A stretch of 64,000 nt of DNA, taken from Flectonema sp. DT1601. Lineage: Eukaryota > Euglenozoa > Diplonemea > Diplonemida > Diplonemidae. Each line of letters begins with the position of its first letter. Positions within the stretch are counted from its first letter, which is position 1. Made by a program: the position numbers and the translations under genes. Below are positions 13,859 through 22,718 of this stretch, one piece after another. Below the pieces are notes generated by a model. That model was not told where the DNA came from and did not search any database. It worked only from the letters and a program-made list of their open reading frames with translations. The DNA is taken from the NCBI GenBank assembly GCA_964019425.1, contig OZ025795.1, forward strand, positions 1,120,001 to 1,184,000. The letters run 5' to 3'.

Positions 13859-13862
13859 TGAA

Positions 13863-15914
13863 GTGTGCCATGTCTCGTCCTCTCTAAGACCAGACATTTT
13901 TATTTATTCTTTTTTTGCGAAAAGAGCACTGATTCTGGAGCTGACGTGTCCAAATGAAGATCGTTTCGAAACCTCTCATGTCTTAAAGGAAAAGAAATAC
14001 CTAAAGCTAAGAGACTCGATCATCGCTAATGGCTTCGACTGTAACATTTTTACTATTGAAGTTGGCGTACGAGGAAACATCTGCATGGACCAGCTGAACA
14101 TCTGGACACGTCACATCGGTTCACCTTTAGCACCAACAAAAGCTTTATTTTGTGAATGCACCAGAATCGCCAGACAGTGCTCATATGTTCTGTTCCAGAC
14201 GAGGAACCTCCCCACGTGGCATTCAAGACCACTAATGCGCAGCATTAAAGAAGAACCTGCCACTGCAAGTTTTATAAAAGATGGTAAAGAAATCTTCCCT
14301 GTGGAAGAAGTCAAAATCCACAAAGTAACAAAACTGAAAACGATCGAAAAGCTCACCATTGAAAGATCGTGGCTTGAGAAATGTTTTATCTGGCAAACTT
14401 GTTACGCATCGGCTCTTTCTATTCTACTTATTGCCAATGGTTCTTCCTCCCCGGCCCCTTCTGTTTTGTTAGATGAGGATGAGCTCACTGGACTCTCCTT
14501 GTCATTCTCTTCTATTTCTTCCATCTCTTTCCAGACTCCCCCACCTGAACTCATGTCAACGGGATCGCAAACACTTCCTGCTGATTTCGCTATAGTGATA
14601 AGAACTCAATCTGACATGGGTTCTCAAACCCCCTTGTACAAAAAAAAAGAAGGAAAATTAAGGCTGAAACTTTCCTTGAAATGCCAGATTTTAGAAAACG
14701 AATTAGAGCAAATGAAAGAACGAATTTTTTATGTTCTATTTTTATTTTACTTTAATGCGATGTCAGCCTCCCTCGAGAAAGACAAGCAGTTACTAAATGG
14801 ATTACCTGTTGAGATCAAAGCTACCAACCAGGATCCATCCTCACTTCCTCCTGCGCCCCCTGTTTTAATTATTGAAAAAGATAGAAAAGAATATGAACTT
14901 CTGGAAGGAGTAATTCAACGGTTAACAGCAGAACGCGATGAATCGAAGACTTCTCTTTCTGCACTAGTTCGACAATATGACTTAGTGGAAGATTACAGGA
15001 AACGTGAGCTCGCAAATCTGACTCAGAGAGCAGACCTATCGGAAATGGCGCTCTTTAATTACCATCAAAGGTTTGTTCTTCTGTCGAACGAATTGGAGAC
15101 CAAATGTAATGAGGAAAGAGAAAGTAAAATAAGACTTTTCTATACTCAACAGGAGGTCGAGAGTTTGCGTGCCGCGCGTCCCCGTATGACCCACTTTAGT
15201 CAACAAGTTTCCCCCCGAACCCCCGTTCTGTATGAATCTGTTGCTATGATGAAGATAGCAAAGAACTACCTCTCGCTCTTTACAACTACGAGTAGTCTTT
15301 TTACTCCTCTTATTAAACCCCTTATCCCTACCCTTAATTATATCACCCCTCTTTGTCCTCTAGCCTCAATTCCTCCGACAATGCCGCAGAGTGAAGCTCT
15401 CGACCGCACGCCGACCAAGATTTTACGACAAGAGAGTCACGTTATCTCCGTTAAAGAGAATACACCTATTGCGAGACAATGGTCCGAGGGTAGGATTGAC
15501 TTACTCGAGAATTACTGTCGAGCAGTAGATGACTCTCTCGAAACAAACGAGAAAGCGGCAGAGCTCTCAGAACAACTTCTGGATGCCCAACTTCGCCTCT
15601 CGGAGCTGAATCACCAACGGTGTACAACTCACGCAGAGCAGCTTGAGCAATCCATGATGTTAACGGGACTGGCGAGCGATTTAAATGCTCAACTCGCCTT
15701 GGCACGGTCTCAAATTGCGGCCCTGAAGTTCCAATTAGCTTCATGGGCAGAAGGTTTGAGTCCGCCAGACACAGAAGAACATGAGGAAAATGAAACTCCG
15801 CCGAGAAAGTCTGAGCGTTCAACTCTGAAAAAACGAACCCCTCCATCAAGATATCGTTACAATCGAAGGAGATGTTCTGCTGATGACGTTCACGGTGACT
15901 CCACCCCCTTGTAA
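13863..15914 (+). CDS. Family A ORF, copy 1: endonuclease-like domain plus coiled-coil extension (683 aa)
   Basis: Residues about 8-135 look like the restriction-like (PD-(D/E)XK) endonuclease region at the C-terminus of non-LTR retrotransposon polyproteins: LRPDI with D11, ELTCPNED with E26, a lysine-rich stretch ending in KKY (K44, K45, Y46), EVGVRG near 67-72, and a CSYVLFQTRNLPTW-like end. The rest (about 136-683) I do not recognise. It has Ser/Pro-rich low-complexity segments, heptad-like coiled-coil stretches (about 265-290, 335-425, 545-620) and a basic, Ser/Arg-rich C-terminus after an acidic patch. Short hydrophobic runs near 290-297 and 465-500 may be chance. The annotated ATG is only the first in the truncated copy; the frame was probably open further upstream in a complete element. 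Copy 2 is nearly identical and copy 3 has scattered substitutions but stays open. The endonuclease call is moderately safe; the function of the extension is unknown. Confidence 0.7.
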   Translation: MCHVSSSLRPDIFIYSFFAKRALILELTCPNEDRFETSHVLKEKKYLKLRDSIIANGFDCNIFTIEVGVRGNICMDQLNIWTRHIGSPLAPTKALFCECTRIARQCSYVLFQTRNLPTWHSRPLMRSIKEEPATASFIKDGKEIFPVEEVKIHKVTKLKTIEKLTIERSWLEKCFIWQTCYASALSILLIANGSSSPAPSVLLDEDELTGLSLSFSSISSISFQTPPPELMSTGSQTLPADFAIVIRTQSDMGSQTPLYKKKEGKLRLKLSLKCQILENELEQMKERIFYVLFLFYFNAMSASLEKDKQLLNGLPVEIKATNQDPSSLPPAPPVLIIEKDRKEYELLEGVIQRLTAERDESKTSLSALVRQYDLVEDYRKRELANLTQRADLSEMALFNYHQRFVLLSNELETKCNEERESKIRLFYTQQEVESLRAARPRMTHFSQQVSPRTPVLYESVAMMKIAKNYLSLFTTTSSLFTPLIKPLIPTLNYITPLCPLASIPPTMPQSEALDRTPTKILRQESHVISVKENTPIARQWSEGRIDLLENYCRAVDDSLETNEKAAELSEQLLDAQLRLSELNHQRCTTHAEQLEQSMMLTGLASDLNAQLALARSQIAALKFQLASWAEGLSPPDTEEHEENETPPRKSERSTLKKRTPPSRYRYNRRRCSADDVHGDSTPL

Positions 15915-16126
15915 TTCTCTTTTTCCTTACTTTCACATCACTTTGTTTATTTAGTTTTTTAGCTTATTTATTATTTATTGTTCGTTTTTGTTTGTATTAT
16001 TTTATCGATATGTTTATGTCCGTCAGATCATAACGTTAATCTGGTTAATTGTTAATTGTTAATTATAAATGGTCTAAACCCCAATCCAAGTTCCCAAGGC
16101 TTGGCATAGATTTGAGTGACGCCTTA

Positions 16127-16164
16127 CTGGCCTCCTCATCCTCTATGAGTGGTGAGGGGGCCAG
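16127..16164 (+). other. Conserved hairpin in the family A 3' UTR
   Basis: Arms CTGGCCTCCTCATC and GTGAGGGGGCCAG pair almost fully around a short loop. The hairpin is kept in all four long copies (near 31032, 39596 and 54631), always just 5' of a long T tract. A stable stem followed by T residues could act in 3' end formation, but this is only inference. Confidence 0.6.
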
Positions 16165-16250
16165 CAATGGTTTTTTTTTTTTTTTCTCTTATTTCTTTTT
16201 TTCTTTTTCTTTTACTCTAATATGAAATATTTTTGAACAAAATGTGATTA

Positions 16251-16285
<35 letters not shown>

Positions 16286-16885
16286 TAAATGAATAATAAA
16301 AAAAAAAAAAAAAAAAACATGCCTTGGGAATACAACCAAAGCCCCAATTAATCGGTCCTTTCTTTTTTCCTTCTTGTCAAGTGATCGCTCCACTCGTCGA
16401 TCACCAAAACCGATTGTATTTATATCTGTTCTTTTCTCAACGATCGGCTATACCGATCATTTTTTTTAAAAACAATTGTTTTCTTCTTCTCGACGATCAG
16501 ATCCAATTGATCGACCTTTTCTTTTTTTTTCCTTTATTCCTTCCATCCCTCCCGCTCCCCTTATTTTAATAAAAACAAGATCAGCTCAGCTTGATCGTTA
16601 TTTATTTATTTATTTATTTATATTTTTTTTTTTTTGTTGGTCCTAGTCAAGACCTTAAACTGACTAATCGGTCTTAACTTTAACTAAGTGAATGAACCCT
16701 TTCCGTTTTCCTTTTCCCTTTATTACTCTCTATCTGGTCTGTTATGTCATAAATCTCATTTAATTTTATCATTCATTTTAATTTTCACTGTTTCCCATCT
16801 ACATTTTATTTTCAAATAGTTCCGGTCTGTCTCTGATGATAAATAAAACTGATCATGTTAACTCAATATTTTTTTTTATTATGTG

Positions 16886-16985
16886 CAAGAGATACCAACA
16901 CGCAAGAGATACCAACGCACATACGAGATACCAGCACTTCCGAGATACCGACACACAAGAGATACCAAGACACTTAAGATACCAG
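16886..16985 (+). repeat. GAGATACC minisatellite
   Basis: About six imperfect 17-20 bp units share the core GAGATACCAACAC. The same array sits at the same place in copies 2 (32037-32135), 3 (42294-42393) and 4 (55636-55735), so it is an inherited part of the element. Confidence 0.75.
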
Positions 16986-17288
16986 CAAGGACAGTGAGAG
17001 GTAGAATGAACTCTCCTCCTTGTGTCCGATCCTGATTATTTTTTGTTGAATTGGTAGTGTTACCTCATTTTGCTACTCTCGTATCTGTGTTGTGTTAACT
17101 CATGTAAGTGATCTTAACTCCTGTTAAATAAAAAAAAAATTTCAAAAAAAAAGAAATTAAAAAAGAAGAATTTTCAATGAAGTTATATCAACCCCTGCCA
17201 CCCATTATGATCAATTCCGCTTGTTTTTTTTTTTTTTTTTTTTCTTCTTTCTTTTCTTCAAATATAAAAAAAAATTAAAAATATAAAA

Positions 17289-20200
17289 GATGAAACAATG
17301 TTATCATTGTTTTTTTTATCGATCGACTATGTCGATTACTTCCAGTTTTCCGTCCTGGTCAAGACGCTAAACTGATTGTTTTTTCTTTTTTTTTAAAAAA
17401 TTAATAAAAAGAATATAAAAAAAAAAAAAAAAAAAAAGAATAAACAATGTTATCATTGTTTTTTTTTTATCGTTCGACTTTGTCGACTAATTTCTATTTT
17501 CCGTTTCTTTTCTTTAAATAATAAATAAAAAGAGTTTAAAATAAAAAAAAAGAATAAACAATGTTATCATTGTTTTTTTATCGATCGACTATGTCGATTA
17601 CTTTCTATTTTCCGTCCTGGTCAAGACGCTAAACTGATTGTTTTTTTTTCAGAATTAATAAAAAAGAATATAAAAAAAAAAAAAAAAAAAAAAGAATAAA
17701 CAATGTTATCATTGTTTTTTTTTTATTGTTCGACTTTGTTGACTAATTTCTATTTTCCGTTTTTTCTTTAAAAAATAAATAAAAAGAATTTAAAATAAAT
17801 AAAAAAGAATAAACAATGTTATCATTGTTTTTTTTTTATCGATCGACTATGTCGATCACTTTCTATTTTCCGTCCTGGTCAAGACGCTAAACTGATTGTT
17901 TTTTTTTTTTCAAAATTAATAAAAAAGAATATAAAAAAATACAAAAAAAAGAATAAACAATGTTATCATTGTTTTTTTTATCGTTCGACTTTGTCGACTA
18001 ATTTCTATTTTCCGTTTTTTTTTTCTTTAAAAAATAAATAAAAAGAATCTAAAATAAAAAAAAAGAATAAACAATGTTATCATTGTTTTTTTATCGATCG
18101 ACTATGTCGATCACTTTCTATTTTCCGTCCTGGTCAAGACGCTAAACTGATTGTTTTTTTTTCAAAATTAATAAAAAAGAATATAAAAAAAAAAAAAAAA
18201 AAAAAGAATAAACAATGTTATCATTGTTTTTTTTTATCGTTCGACTTTGTCGACTAATTTCTATTTTCCGTTTCTTTTCTTTAAAGAATAAATAAAAAGA
18301 ATTTAAAATAAAAAAAAAGAATAAACAATGTTATCATTGTTTTTTTTTATCGATCGACTATGTCGATCACTTTCTATTTTCCGTCCTGGTCAAGACGCTA
18401 AACTGATTGTTTTTTTTTTCAAAATTAATAAAAAAGAATATAAAAAAATACAAAAAAAAGAATAAACAATGTTATCATTGTTTTTTTTATCGTTCGACTT
18501 TGTCGACTAATTTCTATTTTCCGTTTTTTTTTTCTTTAAAAAATAAATAAAAAGAATTTAAAATAAAAAAAAAGAATAAACAATGTTATCATTGTTTTTT
18601 ATCGATCGACTATGTCGATCACTTTCTATTTTCCGTCCTGGTCAAGACGCTAAACTGATTGTTTTTTTTTTCAAAATTAATAAAAAAGAATATTAAAAAA
18701 AATACAAAAAAAAAAAGAATAAACAATGTTATCATTGTTTTTTTTTTTTTTATCGTTCGACTTTGTCGACTAATTTCTATTTTCCGTTTTTTTCTTTAAA
18801 AAATGAATAAAAAGAATTTAAAATAAAAAAAAAGAATAAACAATGTTATCATTGTTTTTTTTTATCGATCGACTATGTCGATTACTTTCTATTTTCCGTC
18901 CTGGTCAAGACGCTAAACTGATTGTTTTTTTTTTCAAAATAAAAAAAAAATATTAAAAAAAAAAAATAAAAAAAAAGAATAAACAATGTTATCATTGTTT
19001 TTTTTTATCGTTCGACTTTGTTGACTAATTTCTATTTTCCGTTTTTTTTCTTTAAAAAATAAATAAAAAGAATTTAAAAAAAAAAAAAAAAAAAGAATAA
19101 ACAATGTTATCATTGTTTTTTTTATCGATCGACTATGTCGATTACTTTCTATTTTCCGTCCTGGTCAAGACGCTAAACTGATTGTTTTTTTTTCAAAATT
19201 AATAAAAAAGAATATAAAAAAAATACAAAAAAAAGAATAAACAATGTTATCATTGTTTTTTTTATCGATCGACTATGTCGATTACTTTCTATTTTCCGTC
19301 CTGGTCAAGACGCTAAACTGATTGTTTTTTTTTTCAAAATAAAAAAAAAATATTAAAAAAAAAAAATAAAAAAAAAGAATAAACAATGTTATCATTGTTT
19401 TTTTTTTATCGTTCGACTTTGTTGACTAATTTCTATTTTCCGTTTTTTTTCTTTAAAAAATTAATAAAAAGAATTTAAAAAAAAAAAAAAAAAAAAAAGA
19501 ATAAACAATGTTATCATTGTTTTTTTTATCGATCGACTATGTCGATTACTTTCTATTTTCCGTCCTGGTCAAGACGCTAAACTGATTGTTTTTTTTTCAA
19601 AATTAATAAAAAAGAATATAAAAAAATACAAAAAAAAGAATAAACAATGTTATCATTGTTTTTTTTTATCGTTCGACTTTGTCGACTAATTTCTATTTTC
19701 CGTTTTTTTTTCTTTAAAAAATAAATAAAAAGAATTTAAAATAAAAAAAAAAAAAAGAATAAACAATGTTATCATTGTTTTTTTATCGATCGACTATGTC
19801 GATTACTTTCTATTTTCCGTCCTGGTCAAGACGCTAAACTGATTGTTTTTTTTTCAAAATTAATAAAAAAGAATATAAAAAAAATAAAAAAAAAAAGAAT
19901 AAACAGTGTTATCATTGTTTTTTTTTATCGTTCGACTTTGTTGACTAATTTCTATTTTCCATTTTTTTCTTTTTAAAAAATAAATAAAAAGAATTAAAAT
20001 AAAAAAAAAAAAAAAAGAATAAACAATGTTATCATTGTTTTTTTTATCGATCGACTATGTCGATTACTTTCTATTTTCCGTCCTGGTCAGGACGCTTAAC
20101 TGACTGTTTTTTCTTTAAAAATAAATAAAAAGAATAAAAAAAAAAAAAAAAGGAATAAACAATGTTATCATTGTTTTTTTTTTATCGATCGACTATGTCG

Positions 20201-20418
20201 ATTACTTACTATTTTCCGTCCTGGTCAAGACGCTAAACTGATTGTTTTTTCTTTAAAATAATTAAAAAGATTTAAAAAAAAAAAAAAAAAAAAAAAAATG
20301 AATAAACAATGTTATCATAGTTTTTTTTTCTATCGATCAACTATGTCGATTAATTTCTATTTTCCGTCCTGATCGAGACGCTAAACTGATTGTTTCCTTT
20401 TTTTAAATAATAAATAAG

Positions 20419-20440
<22 letters not shown>
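17289..20440 (+). repeat. Family A satellite array, copy 1 (alpha/beta dimers)
   Basis: About 25 monomers of two kinds alternate. Alpha (~142-150 bp) has ATCGAC-TAT-GTCGAT and the CCTGGTCAAGACGC block; beta (~113 bp) has TCGAC-TTT-GTCGA and lacks that block. Both begin with the palindrome AAACAATG, TTAT, CATTGTTT and end in long A tracts. The last few monomers before the tail are all alpha, and the final one carries CCTGATCGAGACGC. Reading frames here are only K/N/F-rich products of the A and T tracts. Confidence 0.93.
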
Positions 20441-20450
<10 letters not shown>

Positions 20451-20793
20451 ATCTCCCTGCTATCCCTCATATCCCCACAATAATATTATACCTTTTCATT
20501 TTCTCTTTCCTTTTCTGGTCTTTTTTTTTTCTTTTTTTTCCTTTTTCATACAACGTTTTTTATTTATATATATATTTTTTTTTTTTTTTTTTTTTCATGT
20601 TTGATTATTTCCTCTTCATTTTTTTTTTTCTTTTCTTTTCTTTCTTTTTTTTTTTTTTTTCCTCTGCCTCTCTCTTAATTCTGTTCGTTTCTTTGAAACG
20701 AAAATTCATTTGAATATTATTCCTTGGTCAGCAACCATCATTGTCGCCCTTTGGGCCTGTTAAAAAAAATAAAAATAAAAAGAAAGTTTACAT

Positions 20794-20852
20794 CGGGATT
20801 AGGGCAGGAGCCAAAAGCTCCCAGTCCGTTACTTCCCACTTTATCGAAATTC
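20794..20852 (+). other. Family A terminal stem-loop (copy 1)
   Basis: The element ends in GGGC, one base, stem GGAGC, loop CAAAA, stem GCTCC, then GTCC, and finally TATCGAAATTC. Most copies add an outer stem GGGAA/TTCCC; this copy reads GGGAT and loses one pair. Other A modules end at 8713, 23272, 24624, 36099, 51449, 53540 and 58139, and one is reversed at 26294. Confidence 0.82.
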
Positions 20853-20926
20853 TTAAGCTGAAAATAAAAAAAATAAAAAATTTCTAAGTGAGAAATACTT
20901 AGCAACTTTTAGAACAAATATTTCAG
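20853..20926 (+). repeat. Rest of the B unit between family A and family C
   Basis: This continues the B unit split by family A copy 1: TTAAGCTGAAAAT through the third CTAAGTG hairpin to AAATATTTCAG. Family C begins directly at AATAAGAAATTTGGG, so C joins B here with no visible duplication. Confidence 0.85.
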
Positions 20927-21503
20927 AATAAGAAATTTGGGAGAGGAATAGGGGCAGTGAACTTTTGATTCAGGCCCTTCCCAACGAACAGGACGAAGAC
21001 TTCTAAAACCTGAGATGAACCAATTGAGTTGAAACAAACAAATAACAGAGACGCAACACATACCGGAACATCATCGCAAGCAATGCTTCGGACCTCCGTC
21101 GACCTTCGTTCTTCCGGCGGCAAAGGGAAACAAGAAAGAACGGGCAATGAGACAAACCTGTTAGTTGGTGTTGTGTTGTTGTTAAAAACAAAAACATAAA
21201 CGCCAGGAAGTTCGACAACGAAGACATCGACATCGATCGCTGCTCTGCAGATGTCCGGCGGGTGTTTGTCTACACTGTGTTTATTGTTTGTTTTTTTCCC
21301 AAGGTTCAACCCCGGGAAGAGAAGTAAAAAATTCCGTCAGTGTTGGCCTTCCTGTTCGAAGGTGCGCACCAATGACGATAAATAGAGTGGGGGGGAGAAA
21401 ACCTTTGATCCAACTGGATCCCTTCACGAGCTGACATTGCCATGTGAAGTTAAATATTCTGGCGATGCCAGCTCAGGCGACTTAGCCTGCTTTTTTCTTT
21501 AAA

Positions 21504-22718
21504 TACTGTAAAGGGAAATATTCTTGTGGGGAAAAACCCGCGAGTTTTTATTATTTTTTCTGAATCCGCGAGAATATTTCCCCGCGGGAATATTTCCCTG
21601 CAAGCATACTTTTTTTCTAGCCATTTTTTTTGTTCTTTTTTGTGAAGAAAATATGTGTGCTACGAAGGAAAGTTTCAGCAAAAATTATTTTTATTGTGTA
21701 GTATCATAGATGGAAGTGCCCTCCAAATTTGGAGGGCGCCTGGTGAAAATCAGCCACAAAAATTTGTAGGGCCAAAATAGGGCCATTGTAGGGCCAAAAT
21801 AGGGCCAAAATAGGGCGCTGGAGGGCGCGTAGGGCGCTTTTTTAATTAAATTTAATATAATGCCGAGCTCATTTTGACACACCCCTGCCCTCAGCGAGGG
21901 TCGAATCGCATCTTATTTGACTTTTCTCCGGTTCACCCGATCAAATGCGTCTCTGGGATATCAGTTTACTTGCCACCAGTAAACTTCTTTTTTTTCTCAC
22001 AAGGTACCGTGAAGACCGGCCTATTAACAAGTTAGCAAGAACGCACTCTCCCTCCTCGAATCCCTCTATATTCGACTCGTGCATTCTGCGGGCTAATCAG
22101 CTCCTTGTAGATCTGGGATGCATCGTCCACTGAAATGAGTTTCAGCTTCAGGGATTGCAGCAGGCTTCGGAAGCTCTCAAGGAGTAGCCCATTGTTTTTG
22201 CCATTGTTGACCTCCGAACCATGACCTGGAGGTCTCAGGTTCGAACCCCGTGACACCCTTTTTTCTCTTTTTCGAAAGACTGCCAAGCATGTCAAACATT
22301 TTTTTTGGCTTCTGCGTCAAAATACTTGTGCGTCAGTGTAAGTCCCCGTCAATTTAGCTCTCTTACAGTAATAAAAAAGGTAAAAAAAAGCGCCCTCCAA
22401 AATAATATTTATATTAAAAGCGCCCTACAAGCGCCCTACACGCCCTCTAAATTGTAGGGCACTTCCATCTATGTAGTATGGTAGTTTTTTATTGGTAAAT
22501 AATGCTCTGTTCTACCTAACACTCGATGGAAGCACACAGATTTCTTAGATTTTTGATCAACGGCTGGCTTTCGCAAAAATCCTCTGTGGTAGGGAAATAT
22601 TCTTGTGGGGAAAAACCCGCAAGTTTGAAAAAAAATCTCCAAATCCGCGAGAATATTTCCCCGCGGGAATATTTCCCCGCAAGAATATTTCCCCGCGAGA
22701 ATATTTCCCTTTACAGTA
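21504..22718. mobile_element. TA-flanked MITE (Tc1/mariner-like) carrying a nested MITE
   Basis: The ends are exact inverted repeats, CTGTAAAGGGAAATATTC and its complement, each flanked by TA. The second C unit (around 24061) preserves the empty site with a single TA. Inside both ends are subterminal repeats of GAATATTTCCCCGCG, about six in all. No transposase frame is present, and about 770 bp of the interior belong to the nested element at 21705. The TA duplication suggests Tc1/mariner-type mobilisation, but the family is not proven. Confidence 0.8.
21705..22473. mobile_element. MITE with 6 bp target duplication, copy 1
   Basis: The termini are CATAGATGGAAGTGCCCT and its complement, flanked on both sides by TAGTAT, a 6 bp target duplication. 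Next to the termini are many AGGGC/AGGGCGC repeats, more than ten in 140 bp on the left, as expected for transposase-binding subterminal sites. The centre has a perfect pol III B-box-like GGTTCGAACCC (22238-22248) and an inverted repeat GTTTACT/AGTAAAC. The minus-strand 87-codon frame has no domain I recognise. The superfamily is unassigned: 6 bp duplications rule out TA, TTAA and 8 bp groups. Confidence 0.82.

Larger units (their letters stand above)
15915..17288 (+). other. Family A 3' UTR, copy 1
   Basis: This non-coding stretch lies between the ORF stop and the satellite. It contains a strong hairpin at 16127-16164 (arms CTGGCCTCCTCATC and GTGAGGGGGCCAG), an A/T-tract zone, a ~185 bp block with CGATCGGCTATACCGATC and GATCAGCTCAGCTTGATC palindromes (one copy here, two in copies 2-4), and a GAGATACC minisatellite. 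TCCTAGTCAAGACCTTAAAC near 16642 resembles the satellite core, so the satellite may have grown from this UTR. The equivalent regions are 30820-32384, 39388-42535 and 53928-55980. Confidence 0.75.
13859..20852 (+). mobile_element. Family A retroposon, copy 1
   Basis: This is the longest uninterrupted copy, inserted in a B unit. Its layout is an ORF (13863-15914), a 3' UTR with a strong hairpin and a short minisatellite (15915-17288), a satellite array (17289-20440) and the tail (20446-20852) ending CGAAATTC. The first codons already lie inside an endonuclease-like domain that normally follows the reverse transcriptase in non-LTR elements. I therefore infer that this copy is 5'-truncated and that a complete element would carry RT upstream. 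No poly(A) and no target duplication are visible. Confidence 0.8.

Noticed and set aside
15466-15936. 156-codon antisense frame over the end of the family A ORF (also at 30371 and 53476)
   Set aside because: It is the shadow of the sense frame; the sense strand has the coiled coil and the shared stop.
17289-20440. CRISPR-like appearance of regularly spaced palindromes
   Set aside because: The spacers are repeats themselves, monomers exceed 110 bp, no cas genes occur and the sequence is eukaryotic in style.
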